A stretch of 54,234 nt of DNA from JBFELU01 sp041551965 (GTDB lineage: Bacteria > Actinomycetota > Acidimicrobiia > Spongiisociales > UBA11373): the NCBI GenBank assembly GCA_041551965.1, contig JBFELU010000011.1, positions 1-54,234 of the forward strand. Direction: 5' to 3'. The stretch's first letter is position 1; every line of letters starts with the position of its first letter. A model generated the notes under the pieces. The model was not told where the DNA came from and did not search any database. It saw only the letters and a list, made by a program, of their open reading frames with translations. Below, piece by piece: positions 9,378-21,416 of this stretch. The position numbers were made by a program, and so were the translations under genes.

Positions 9378-10259
9378 GTGGCCATCTCCCACGATTTCGC
9401 CTATCTCCGCCCCGGCGACCTCGATGAGGCACTGGCCATGCTCGACGAGAACCCCGGTGCTCGGGTCCTGGCCGGCGGCACCGACCTGGTTCCTTGGATG
9501 CGCGACGACGCCGTCTTCCCCGATGCGGTCGTCGACATCAAGCAGATCGAAGGGCTGGCCGACATCGTGGTCGCCGACGGCACGCTGCGGATCGGCTCGC
9601 TGGTGACGTTCAGCGACCTCATCCGTTCCGACGTCGTCGCCACCGAGGTACCGCTGCTCGCCGAAGCAGCCGCCACCGTGGCCTCGGTGGGAGTCCGCAA
9701 CCGGGCGACGCTGGCCGGCAACCTGTGCTCGGCGGTGCCGTCGTGCGACGGGGGCCCGGCCCTCCTGGTCTACGACGCAGTCGTACAGGTGACCGGGCCG
9801 GACGGCCCCCGCGAGGCGCCGGTCAGCGAGTGGTTCCTCGGTCCCCGGGAAGCCGCTTGCGGTCCCGGCGAGATCGCCACCGGGGTCACCATCCCCATCC
9901 CCGGTGCGCACGGCGGGTGCTACGTCAAACTGTCGCGCTATCGGGGTGAGGATCTGGCGCAGGCCGGGGTGGCGGTGCTGGCGCTCCCCGAGCACCGCTA
10001 CCGGGTCGCCTTCGGGGCGGTCGGGCCGACACCGTTCCGGGCCCCGACCATCGAGACCCATCTCGAGGGCCGGGCCATCGAGGATTCGCTGGACGGCCTC
10101 GACGAGCTGGTCGACGAGGTGATCTCGCCGATCAGCGACGTCCGGGCCACCAAGGAGTATCGGGCCCACATGTGCCGAGTCATGCTGCGGAGGGGACTCG
10201 CGGCGGCGGAGGCCCGTCTCACCGGTGGGGGTCCGCCGTATGGAAAGCAGGTGATATGA
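9378..10259 (+). CDS. Molybdenum hydroxylase FAD-binding subunit (xanthine dehydrogenase family)
   Basis: A 293-aa flavoprotein subunit of the CoxM/XdhB type. The first FAD-binding motif is LAGGTDLVPWM (about residues 31-41) and the second is VGVRNRATLAGNLCSAVPSCDGGPAL. A C-terminal CO-dehydrogenase flavoprotein-like domain follows. It passes electrons from the iron-sulfur subunit to NAD or another acceptor. The GTG start at 9378 is supported by GAGGAGG nine bases upstream. It is followed by the 2Fe-2S and molybdopterin subunits in the common M-S-L order, each overlapping the next by 4 nt. Confidence 0.92.
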   Translation: MAISHDFAYLRPGDLDEALAMLDENPGARVLAGGTDLVPWMRDDAVFPDAVVDIKQIEGLADIVVADGTLRIGSLVTFSDLIRSDVVATEVPLLAEAAATVASVGVRNRATLAGNLCSAVPSCDGGPALLVYDAVVQVTGPDGPREAPVSEWFLGPREAACGPGEIATGVTIPIPGAHGGCYVKLSRYRGEDLAQAGVAVLALPEHRYRVAFGAVGPTPFRAPTIETHLEGRAIEDSLDGLDELVDEVISPISDVRATKEYRAHMCRVMLRRGLAAAEARLTGGGPPYGKQVI

Positions 10260-10719
10260 GGATCGACGTCACCGTCAACGGCGAGGTGTGGAACCTCGAG
10301 GTCGAACCGGCCGAGGTGCTGCTCGACGTGCTTCGGGAGAAGGCGGGGGTGAAGAGTCCCAAGATCGGGTGCGAGCGTGGCGACTGCGGATCCTGCACCA
10401 TCCTCTACGACGGCCACACCATCCGCTCCTGTCTCGTGCTGGCCGTCGAGGCCGACGGCCACGAGGTGGTCACACTGGAGGGCATCGGGGGCGAGGGCCT
10501 CACGATGCTGCAGCGCACGATGGTCGAGATGTCGTCCTTCCAGTGCGGGTTCTGCGCTCCGGGCATCGTGTTGGCCGCTCACGAGCTGCTGCAGGAGGAT
10601 CCGAACCCGAGTCGCCACGACGTCGAGGAGGCCATCTCGGGGAACCTGTGCCGTTGTACCGGCTACATCCCCATCGTCGACGCCGTGCTGGAAGCCGCCC
10701 GGATCGAGAGGGGAGCGCC

Positions 10720-10723
<4 letters not shown>
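10256..10723 (+). CDS. Molybdenum hydroxylase 2Fe-2S subunit
   Basis: A 155-aa iron-sulfur subunit. The N-terminal plant-ferredoxin-like domain ligates one cluster with Cys39, Cys44, Cys47 and Cys59 (CERGDCGSC...C). The C-terminal four-helix domain ligates the second with Cys97, Cys100, Cys132 and Cys134 (CGFC...CRC). It shuttles electrons between the molybdenum site and FAD. The ATG at 10256 overlaps the preceding stop and gives the normal length; a longer frame starting at 10172 would add an atypical extension. Confidence 0.93.
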
Positions 10724-13107
<2,384 letters not shown>

Positions 13108-13123
13108 ACAGAGAGGAGACGTG

Positions 13124-13168
13124 ATGGTGCACGACGCCGCCGGGAAGGGGGCCGCCGATGGCCGTTGA
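13124..13168 (+). CDS. Possible 14-codon leader peptide overlapping the next gene
   Basis: A strong ribosome site (AGAGGAG) precedes GTGATG at 13121-13126, but that frame stops at 13166-13168 after 14 codons. This is 8 bases inside the next gene, which starts in another frame at 13158. The layout would couple translation of the downstream gene. It could also be a fortuitous short frame, with the SD sequence serving the 13158 start poorly. Low confidence that a peptide is made. Confidence 0.3.
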   Translation: MVHDAAGKGAADGR

Positions 13169-13913
13169 CCTGGAGAAGATCCTCCGGCCGGTCGATCACC
13201 CCATGGAGCCCTACCCGGCCAAGTTCATGACCCTCGCCAGCGGAGAGACGCTGGTGATCAGGGAGGCGACCCGGGACGAGGTGCCGGACATCCTCAAGTA
13301 CGTCGACCCTCTCGTCTATGTGGAGCGGGACTACTACGACCTGGTGGCGGCCCGGGTGTATGCCGAGCTGCTGGGCTGGTATCACCACCGGATGCAGGAC
13401 GAGTACGTGCTGGTGGCTCAGATCGACGGGGAGCTGGCCGCCGTCGTCAACGGGCGCAGCGTGAACCCCAAGCTGGGCATGTCACTGCACACCCTGGCGA
13501 TGCGGCGGGGCCTGCGGATCGGGGCGCACGCCTTCGCCGCCAAGATGGAATATCACATCGACATCCTCGGTCACGACGAGGTGCTGATCGTGGCCGAGTC
13601 GCCGATCGGGTTCCGCCGCTGGATGATCGAATACCAGCTGGAGGAGCGTTTCGACACGTCCCACGAGCTGGGCGGGGTTCCGTCCTATGCACTCACCAGG
13701 GAGTTGTTCGACCGGGCTCGCGACAGCCTGGTGGTGGGTCGGCGGCCGGTCCCCGAGGACCTGCTGGCCAAGGCGAAGGAGGCCATCCTCCCGCCTTCCG
13801 ACCCGCCGACGCCTCCCCAGGATCTCCTGGCGGCGACCAGGGCCAAGTACGACTCCACGGGGACTTCGCTCATCCTCCAGCGCTGGGTCCAGGAGGGGGG
13901 CAGCGATGCGTGA
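13158..13913 (+). CDS. Uncharacterised protein, possibly GNAT-like
   Basis: A 251-aa soluble protein. Residues about 30-45 (GETLVIREATRDEVPDIL) look like the first strand and helix of a GNAT acetyltransferase. The next strands (EYVLVAQIDGELAAVVNGR) and the later VLIVAESPIGFRRWMIEYQ fit the fold, but I see no clear acetyl-CoA-binding Q/RxxGxG/A loop. The C-terminus has a Pro-rich segment (LPPSDPPTPPQDLL). It sits between the Mo hydroxylase and the thiolase-like gene, whose start lies inside its last codons, so it probably belongs to the same pathway. The start at 13158 follows AAGGGGG at a proper distance. Function unknown. Confidence 0.65.
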   Translation: MAVDLEKILRPVDHPMEPYPAKFMTLASGETLVIREATRDEVPDILKYVDPLVYVERDYYDLVAARVYAELLGWYHHRMQDEYVLVAQIDGELAAVVNGRSVNPKLGMSLHTLAMRRGLRIGAHAFAAKMEYHIDILGHDEVLIVAESPIGFRRWMIEYQLEERFDTSHELGGVPSYALTRELFDRARDSLVVGRRPVPEDLLAKAKEAILPPSDPPTPPQDLLAATRAKYDSTGTSLILQRWVQEGGSDA

Positions 13914-15081
13914 CGTCTACGTCGCCGGGGTGGGGATCACGACGTTCACCCGTCTCGAATACCCCCTGGCGGAGATCGCCGCCTATGCCTCGATGGGGGC
14001 GCTCAAGGACGCCGGGATCGATGCCGTCGACTACGTGTACGTGGCCAACATGGGCAGCGCCCGTATCAACAGCCAGAGCGCGCTGGCCAGTGCGGTGGTG
14101 GACTCGCTGAGCCTGACCCCCGCCGGTGCCACCCGAATCGAGAACGGCCCGGCCTCGGGGGCCTCGGCCATCAAGGAGGGGTTCCTGGCGGTGGCCTCCG
14201 GGATGCACGAAGTGGTGCTGGTGGCCGGAGCGGAGCGGATGCGCGAGGTCAACAACCTCGAGGCCACCGACTTCGTGGCCACGCTCACCCATCCGCTGGC
14301 GGAGTACGTCTATGGGGTGACGTTGCCGGCCCACGCCGCCATGTTCACCCGCCTGTACATGGAGAAGTACGGGGTGACGGAACGCCATCTGGCCATGGTG
14401 GCCGTCAAGAACCAGAACAACGCCTTGCGCAACGAGTTCGCCCACCTGCAGCAACCCATCACGATCGAGGGCATCCTCGATTCGCCGGAGGCGATGACCA
14501 ACAACCCGTGGGTGGCCGAACCGATCCGATTCTTCGACTGTTGCCCCGTCTCCGACGGCGGGGCGGCGGTGGTCCTGGTGAGCAAGGAGGTCGCCGAATC
14601 GACCGGGCGCCCGATGGTGCGGATCAGCGGCATCGGTCAGGCCACCGACACCCTGGCGGTGCACGAGCGGGAGGAGCCGACCGAGCTCCGGGCGGTGCGC
14701 CTCGCCGCCGAGGCCGCCTACGAGATGTCGGGGCTCGAGCCCAAGGACGTCGATGTCGCCGAGCTCCACGACGCCTTCACCATTCTCGAGATAGCCCAGA
14801 GCGAGGAGGTCGGCTTCTTCGAGAAGGGCAAGGGCCACCTCGCCCTGGAGAACGGTGAGACCGAACTCGGGGGCAGGCTGCCGATCAATCCTTCCGGGGG
14901 CCTCAAGGGCAAGGGCCATCCGGTGGGGGCCACCGGGGTCGCCCAGGCCCACGAGATCGTCACCCAATTGCGAGGCGAAGCCGGGGAGCGCCAGGTGGAC
15001 GACGCCAAGGTCGGCCTCACCTGCAACTTCGGTGGATTCGGAAACAACGTGATCGTCACGACCTACGTGAGGGAGGGCTGA
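13906..15081 (+). CDS. Thiolase-superfamily protein (SCP2/DUF35-partner type) lacking the nucleophilic Cys
   Basis: A 391-aa protein with the full thiolase fold. The usual Cys-Ala-Ser-Gly nucleophile block reads IENGPASGASAIKEG, so Pro82 (codon at 14149-14151) occupies the Cys position. The other signature blocks remain: ELHDAFTILE, NPSGGLKGKGHPVGATG and CNFGGFG. Without the Cys, classical thiolysis is not expected. The steroid side-chain aldolase Ltp2, also a thiolase-fold enzyme working with a DUF35 partner, shows that such proteins can be repurposed as aldolases. A DUF35 gene follows directly, supporting an Ltp2/ChsH2-like complex. The first codons overlap the previous gene by 8 nt. Substrate unknown. 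Confidence 0.85.
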   Translation: MRDVYVAGVGITTFTRLEYPLAEIAAYASMGALKDAGIDAVDYVYVANMGSARINSQSALASAVVDSLSLTPAGATRIENGPASGASAIKEGFLAVASGMHEVVLVAGAERMREVNNLEATDFVATLTHPLAEYVYGVTLPAHAAMFTRLYMEKYGVTERHLAMVAVKNQNNALRNEFAHLQQPITIEGILDSPEAMTNNPWVAEPIRFFDCCPVSDGGAAVVLVSKEVAESTGRPMVRISGIGQATDTLAVHEREEPTELRAVRLAAEAAYEMSGLEPKDVDVAELHDAFTILEIAQSEEVGFFEKGKGHLALENGETELGGRLPINPSGGLKGKGHPVGATGVAQAHEIVTQLRGEAGERQVDDAKVGLTCNFGGFGNNVIVTTYVREG

Positions 15082-15428
15082 TGTCCCGCGAGGTCTATGC
15101 CTATCAATGCCGCCGCTGCGGAACCCTCCACTATCCGTTCCGGATGGTGTGCAAGGGATGTCGAGCCAACGACTACTTCGAGTTCGATCCGGTGCCGTTG
15201 CCCCGCACGGGGACGCTCGCCACGTTCACCCACGTCCACAACCTCCCGGCCGAGTTCGAGGTGGCCCGCCTGGGGCTGGGGATCGTGGAATTGGAGAACG
15301 GGCTGCGGGTGACCGGTCAGCTCGACATCGACGAGCCCACAATCGGGATGAGGGTGGTGGCCGAGGTCCGGCCGGTCAAGCACGAGGCCTACGAGGACCG
15401 GCTCGGGTTGGTGTTCCGGGCGGCCTAG
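15081..15428 (+). CDS. DUF35 OB-fold/zinc-ribbon protein
   Basis: A 115-aa protein with a rubredoxin-like zinc ribbon (Cys10, Cys13, Cys24, Cys27 in YQCRRCG and MVCKGC) followed by an OB-fold domain beginning GTLATFTHVHNLP. DUF35 proteins are obligate partners of thiolase-like enzymes: they hold the CoA thioester or bridge active sites in archaeal thiolase/HMG-CoA synthase and in the steroid aldolase. The stop of the thiolase-like gene and this ATG share bases (TGATG), so the two are translationally coupled. It is the last gene of the + strand operon. Confidence 0.92.
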   Translation: MSREVYAYQCRRCGTLHYPFRMVCKGCRANDYFEFDPVPLPRTGTLATFTHVHNLPAEFEVARLGLGIVELENGLRVTGQLDIDEPTIGMRVVAEVRPVKHEAYEDRLGLVFRAA

Positions 15429-15435
15429 ACGCATG

Positions 15436-15453
15436 CCTCCCCCCACGGGGAGG
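15436..15453. terminator. Hairpin between convergent genes
   Basis: CCTCCCC (15436-15442) pairs with GGGGAGG (15447-15453) around a 4-base loop, in the 68-bp gap between the DUF35 gene and the convergent acetoacetyl-CoA synthetase gene. There is no T-tract. The following gccgaggccggaggccgagg stretch is a short GC-rich repeat of the kind scattered in high-GC genomes, so a REP-like element is an alternative. Confidence 0.5.
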
Positions 15454-15496
15454 TGCCGAGGCCGGAGGCCGAGGCGGAGGGGCTTCGACCTCCGCG

Positions 15497-17422
<1,926 letters not shown>

Positions 17423-17446
17423 GGTGGAGAAGCTAGCGACGGGAGC

Positions 17447-17917
17447 TCAGGAGGGGTCGGCTTCCTCGTCGGGAACCCACCAGCGGTCGACGTCGGCGGA
17501 ACGCACCGGATCGGCCGAGGCGATCACCTCACGGATCCCCGTGCGGGGCGGCGAGAAGATATCGATCACCCGGCACGGTTGGTCGTAGGTGGTTCCCTCG
17601 TGGGGGACATCGGGCGGATAGACGACCACATCACCCGGCTTGACGCGTTTGGTGACCGAGCCCACCGTGATGTCCATCTCACCCTCGCGGATGATGCTGA
17701 TCTGCTCCTCGGGGTGGACGTGGGAGGGGAACCCGCTGTGGGGAGGGAAGGTCACGAAGTTGAGGGACATGTTCTCGGTGAACACCGGCCGGAAGAACAA
17801 CCCCTCGGCGATCTCGTAGCTGGGGTAGTCGTCCATGTGGATGATCGATCCGCCCGAATCGTCGTAGGCGCCATCGGTCGGTTCGGTGAGCTCGAAATAG
17901 CGCTCGTCGGCGCTCAC
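17447..17917 (-). CDS. Cupin-domain protein
   Basis: A 156-aa single-domain cupin. Motif 1 is PPHSGFPSHVHPEEQISIIREGEM (the two His and the Glu are likely metal ligands), and motif 2 is KPGDVVVYPPDVPHEGT (third His). Such small cupins bind a metal and act as dioxygenases, isomerases or sensors; the specific role is not readable. The GTG at 17917 overlaps the previous stop (GTGA) and has GAGGA about 7 nt upstream. It lies directly upstream of acetoacetyl-CoA synthetase in a - strand operon. Confidence 0.8.
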   Translation of the reverse strand: MSADERYFELTEPTDGAYDDSGGSIIHMDDYPSYEIAEGLFFRPVFTENMSLNFVTFPPHSGFPSHVHPEEQISIIREGEMDITVGSVTKRVKPGDVVVYPPDVPHEGTTYDQPCRVIDIFSPPRTGIREVIASADPVRSADVDRWWVPDEEADPS

Positions 17918-18450
17918 TGCGGTGTCCTCGGTGGTGTGATCGTGACCGTCACCGTCGGTTGGTCGTCGACTCCGAGGAGGTCGCCGAGGCCCCGCCCCAG
18001 ACCGCGCCGCCCATTGGGTCGGCCCTCCCCGTCGGGCCGGTTCTCCCCGCCGGCTCTCGGACCCGGGCGAGCGGCGCGGCCGTCGGGGGTCACCTCGAGA
18101 TCGTGGTGCTCGACGTGGATCTCCTCTCCGCCGCGATAGGCGACCTGGAATCGACCGCCGGGGGCGGGCCGGGTCTCGAGGGACCCTCCGGGGGGAAGCA
18201 GGGGTATCCGCAGCGGTGGAGCGATTGCCCCGGGTTGGGTGACGACGATGTCGTGAGCGCCGGTGGTGCCCCGGTTCGACACGATCAGGACATCGTGATC
18301 CATGTCGAGCGTGATCCACGGGCGCCACCGTTCCCGGGCGAGGGCGGCGGTACGCCGCGTCTGGGCGATCATCCACGCCGCCGTCGCCGTGATGACGGCG
18401 AAGGTGGCCCACGCCGCGATTGTTGCCGAGCTGATTGCCACGGTCGTCAC
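17914..18450 (-). CDS. Membrane-anchored protein of unknown function
   Basis: A 178-aa protein with one N-terminal membrane segment (AISSATIAAWATFAVITATAAW divided over residues 4-25), a basic stop-transfer stretch (QTRRTAALARERWRPW), then a beta-rich domain about residues 48-115 (HDVLIVSNRGTTGAHDIVV). A long Gly/Arg/Pro-rich disordered tail ends in PTVTVTITPP. The topology resembles small anchored scaffold proteins. I do not recognise the family. The GTG at 18450 lies 11 nt after the EamA gene stop; the ribosome site is weak. Confidence 0.6.
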   Translation of the reverse strand: MTTVAISSATIAAWATFAVITATAAWMIAQTRRTAALARERWRPWITLDMDHDVLIVSNRGTTGAHDIVVTQPGAIAPPLRIPLLPPGGSLETRPAPGGRFQVAYRGGEEIHVEHHDLEVTPDGRAARPGPRAGGENRPDGEGRPNGRRGLGRGLGDLLGVDDQPTVTVTITPPRTPQ

Positions 18451-18461
18451 GTGTGCCCAAG

Positions 18462-19445
18462 TTAATCGCGACTCGGTGCTATCCCGGCATCTCTGGGGCG
18501 GGCCGGTCCCTGAGTCCCGCGCTGTGCCACGACGACCAGCGCCACCCCGCTCAGGATGATCGGCAGCGCGGCGTAGGCGAAGCCGGTGATGGTCTCCCCG
18601 CCCAGGGTGATGCCCAGCATCACCGCCACCATCGGGTTGGCGTAGGCGTAGCTGGTGGCCAGGGCCGGGCGCACCCGATGGAGGAGGAACACGTAGGCGG
18701 AGTACGCGACCAGGGAACCCATCACGATCAGGTAGACGAGCGCCCACCACGCCTTGGCCGACGGTGGGGCGGCAATCGACTCCCCTGCGATCAGGCCGGC
18801 GACCCCCAGGAGGACCGAACCGGCGAGCATCTGGCTGGCCGTCGCCATTCCGTTGGAAGGCAGGTCGAGAGCCGGCGAGCGCACCGAGCCGAACGCCCAG
18901 GAGATAGGGGCCACGATGATGAGGATCGCTCCGGCAACCGAGGCCTGGAAGTCTCCTTCACCTGCCAGCAGCGCGACGCCGGCGAACCCGACGATCAGGC
19001 CCACCCACTCGAGGCGAATGGAGCGTTGGCCGAACAGCCCCCCGAGCAAGGCGGCCCACAAGGGAACCGCGGCGATGGCGACGGCGGCGATTCCCGACCC
19101 CACGCCCAGGTCCTCGGCGATGCTCACCAGCCCGGTCCCTCCGACGAGCAGGAATCCACCCAGCTGGGTGGCGTTCCACCATTGCCGCGGTGTCGGGTTG
19201 GGGGCGCCCCGCAGCCGCAACCACCCGTACATGAGTCCTCCGGCGACGGCGAAACGGATCGAGGACATGAGGAGGGGCGGGAATCCCTCCAGCGCAAATC
19301 GGATGCCGAGGTAGGTGGATCCCCACACCACGTAGACCGCCGCCAGCGACAGGACGACGAGCAGCCGGTCGGGAGCCGGTCCGGATGCGGAGTCGGATCG
19401 CATCGGCGGGATGGTATTGACCGCGACGGCCGCTTCAGTCCGCAT
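18462..19445 (-). CDS. EamA (DMT-superfamily) transporter
   Basis: A 327-aa protein with about ten membrane helices arranged as two EamA repeats of five. The start of repeat 1 is YVVWGSTYLGIRFALEGFPP, and repeat 2 includes the block ALATSYAYANPMVAVMLG, both typical of YedA/RhaT-like drug/metabolite exporters. The substrate is probably a small metabolite or amino acid. The ATG at 19445 has GGAGG six bases upstream and overlaps the end of the 62-aa gene by 11 nt. Confidence 0.88.
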   Translation of the reverse strand: MRTEAAVAVNTIPPMRSDSASGPAPDRLLVVLSLAAVYVVWGSTYLGIRFALEGFPPLLMSSIRFAVAGGLMYGWLRLRGAPNPTPRQWWNATQLGGFLLVGGTGLVSIAEDLGVGSGIAAVAIAAVPLWAALLGGLFGQRSIRLEWVGLIVGFAGVALLAGEGDFQASVAGAILIIVAPISWAFGSVRSPALDLPSNGMATASQMLAGSVLLGVAGLIAGESIAAPPSAKAWWALVYLIVMGSLVAYSAYVFLLHRVRPALATSYAYANPMVAVMLGITLGGETITGFAYAALPIILSGVALVVVAQRGTQGPARPRDAGIAPSRD

Positions 19446-19623
19446 GGCGCGCCTCCAGGACCGCTTGGCGACCCCTCGGCACGAAACTGCTGGTTTCGGG
19501 GCTCCGGCGGGTGCCCCCGCGCCGGCGGGACCGGCGTCCCAGCCGGTGCCGCCGACGCGCTTCCTGCCTGAGTTCGTCGAGGCGGATCGCAGCGAGTGCT
19601 CTCGTGATCTCGGGGTGGTGCAT
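19435..19623 (-). CDS. Small basic protein (62 aa)
   Basis: A 62-aa Arg-rich protein starting MHHPEITRALAAIRLDELRQ. Short proteins with an M(H)HPE...ALA..R..EL..EA.RRRRL opening are common and unannotated in Actinobacteria, often next to membrane proteins. GAGAGGA eight bases upstream supports the ATG at 19623. It overlaps the EamA gene. No function is known to me. Confidence 0.6.
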   Translation of the reverse strand: MHHPEITRALAAIRLDELRQEARRRHRLGRRSRRRGGTRRSPETSSFVPRGRQAVLEARHAD

Positions 19624-19642
19624 GGGCCCGTCCTCTCCGTGG

Positions 19643-19682
19643 TTGACCCGACATTGTGTATGGGTCTATATTGTTTTTAGAC
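19643..19682 (+). promoter_or_regulatory. Promoter and possible operator for the CGNR gene
   Basis: TTGACC (19643-19648) and TATATT (19667-19672) are separated by 18 bp in an unusually AT-rich 95-bp divergent gap. An inverted repeat GTCTA-N9-TAGAC (19664-19682) covers the -10 box and could be an operator, perhaps for the CGNR protein itself. Confidence 0.55.
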
Positions 19683-19717
19683 TATTACATAGTACTCCAT
19701 CCGCAGTAAGGTCTCAA

Positions 19718-20260
19718 ATGCATTTTGGTCACTACAACGACCGGCCGGTGGGCATCGCCGTCGACCTCGTCAACACCCTCGATGTCCACGCCGACCAGGA
19801 GCACCTGGCCGGGCCCGGCGATGTCGAGCGCTTCCTCGAAGAGCGGCTGGGAGGGGAGTGGCGGGTCGATGAGCGTCAGTTGGCCGAGATCAAGGACTTG
19901 CGGAGCCGATTGCGGGCGGTGCTCGAGGCTGAGGATCCCGAGGCGGCGGTGACCCGGCTCAACCTGCTCCTGGCCGACGTCGGAGCGGTTCCCCGGATCA
20001 GCCTCCACGATGGAGCGGCCCACCTCCACTTCGAAGCGGACGACGGGTCGCCGGCCCGGCGCCTGGGCGTCGTGGCCGCCGTCGGGCTCGGGGTGGCGCT
20101 CGTCGACGGCGGCCTCGATCGCTTCGGATCCTGTGCCTCGGAGACCTGTGAGGACGTGTTTGTCGACAGCTCGAAGAACAGGTCTCGTCGCTACTGCTCC
20201 GATACCTGTGCCAATCGGGAGAACGTCGCGGCTCATCGCCGTCGACGGCGGGACACCTGA
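19718..20260 (+). CDS. CGNR zinc-finger protein (ABATE domain), putative stress regulator
   Basis: A 180-aa protein. The N-terminal domain has the ABATE opening (VGIAVDLVNTLDVHADQEHL). The C-terminal zinc finger is FGSCASETCEDVFVDSSKNR followed by RYCSDTCANRENVAAHR: four Cys plus the CxNR element that names the family. These proteins are presumed transcription regulators of stress or antibiotic responses in actinomycetes. The ATG at 19718 has only a weak AAGG upstream. It is divergent from the 62-aa/EamA operon, so it may control that exporter. Confidence 0.85.
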   Translation: MHFGHYNDRPVGIAVDLVNTLDVHADQEHLAGPGDVERFLEERLGGEWRVDERQLAEIKDLRSRLRAVLEAEDPEAAVTRLNLLLADVGAVPRISLHDGAAHLHFEADDGSPARRLGVVAAVGLGVALVDGGLDRFGSCASETCEDVFVDSSKNRSRRYCSDTCANRENVAAHRRRRRDT

Positions 20261-20340
20261 GCGGGACGGGCATTTCGACCCTGGCCCGAGGCGGCGGGCC
20301 GGCGCATGCTGGCGGGCGAACACGGGAGGAGTGTCGATCC

Positions 20341-20817
20341 ATGCAGCCGATCAAGGATGCCGCCGCTGCGTTCCTGGCCAACAAGCGCATCGCCGTCACC
20401 GGGGTGTCCCGCAACCCCACCAACCACGGCAGCAACATCGTCTATCAGCGGCTGCGGGACCGCGGGTACGAGGTGTTTGCGGTCAACCCGAATGCCGTCG
20501 AAGTCGAAGGCGATCCCTGCTACCCCGACCTGAAGTCGATCCCCGGGGGTGTCGAGGGTGTGGTGATCGGGACCCGTCCCGAGACCGCCGATGCCACCAT
20601 GCGGGAGGCAGCCGGACTCGGCATCAAGCACGTGTGGATGCATCGGGGACCGGGGAGCGGCAGCTATTCCCCCGACGCCGCCGCCTACGGCCGGGAGCAG
20701 GGCATCGACGTGATCGACGGCGGCTGCCCCTGCATGTTCGGGCCGACGGCCGACGTCGGCCACAAGATCATGCGGCCGGTTCTCACCCTGTTCGGCTCGG
20801 TGCCTCGCAAGGTCTGA
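20341..20817 (+). CDS. CoA-binding domain protein (YccU-like)
   Basis: A 158-aa single Rossmann-domain protein. The CoA-binding fold starts KRIAVTGVSRNPTNHGSNIV and continues VFAVNPNAVEVEG and GVVIGTRPETADATMREAAGLGIKHVWMH. The C-terminal DGGCPCMFG is characteristic of the COG1832 group. It is thought to bind CoA; no reaction is established. GGGAGGAG lies upstream of the ATG. It is convergent with the DoxX-like gene. Confidence 0.88.
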   Translation: MQPIKDAAAAFLANKRIAVTGVSRNPTNHGSNIVYQRLRDRGYEVFAVNPNAVEVEGDPCYPDLKSIPGGVEGVVIGTRPETADATMREAAGLGIKHVWMHRGPGSGSYSPDAAAYGREQGIDVIDGGCPCMFGPTADVGHKIMRPVLTLFGSVPRKV

Positions 20818-20855
20818 GCCTGCTCAGGGCGGTTGGGCGAGCCTGAGGCGGCTCA
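20815..20855. terminator. Bidirectional hairpin spanning two convergent stop codons
   Basis: TGAGCC(20815-20820)-TG-CTCAGG(20823-20828) pairs with CCTGAG(20842-20847)-GC-GGCTCA(20850-20855), a 14-position stem with 12 pairs and a 13-base loop. The first TGA is the stop of the CoA-binding gene, and the last TCA contains the stop of the DoxX-like gene on the other strand. No T-tract. Confidence 0.55.
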
Positions 20856-21335
20856 AACGTTGGTGAACGTCGCTTCCGGTGACTCGGTATCGCGCGCGAT
20901 CGCCCTACCGCGTCGCACCGTGGCGCCCACCACCATGCCCGCTGAGAGCAGGACCAGGTTCTTGACCACGAACTCGCCCTCGACGGTGAGCAGCAACGGA
21001 TTGCCGTCCTGGAACGCGACGTCCGGCTGGATCACCAGCACCAGGAACGTCCCCACCATCTGCAGGGCGAAGAGTCCCAGCACCGTCCTCAAGTATCGGC
21101 GGACGAGCAAGCCCACCCCGACCGCGATCTCAAAGACACCCAGCACGGGCACGAACCAGTCGGGATCGACCCAGTAGACGGTGTCGCCGACGAGATCGGC
21201 CACCGGGGTGACGTCGAAGACCTTGAGGGCTCCGAACCAGATGAAGACGACGGCCACCGAGACCCGCAGTATCACGATGCTCCAGCGGCGGAGGAAATCG
21301 ATGATCGTGTCGTCGACCTTTTCGAGACCATTCAT
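20853..21335 (-). CDS. DoxX-like/DUF417-like membrane protein
   Basis: A 160-aa protein with four predicted membrane helices. The first carries ILRVSVAVVFIWFGALKVFDV, close to DoxX/YkgB (DUF417) proteins, and another holds VPVLGVFEIAVGVGLLV. Members associate with respiratory or thiol-redox processes, but no activity can be assigned. It ends in the shared hairpin with the CoA-binding gene. Confidence 0.75.
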   Translation of the reverse strand: MNGLEKVDDTIIDFLRRWSIVILRVSVAVVFIWFGALKVFDVTPVADLVGDTVYWVDPDWFVPVLGVFEIAVGVGLLVRRYLRTVLGLFALQMVGTFLVLVIQPDVAFQDGNPLLLTVEGEFVVKNLVLLSAGMVVGATVRRGRAIARDTESPEATFTNV

Positions 21336-21416
21336 GGTGAGGAAGGTACGCCGATGGTCGAGCTACAGGGAATCGGGGTTCGGCCCGTGGGCCGCCCGGC
21401 CGGTCGGTCCGCTCAC

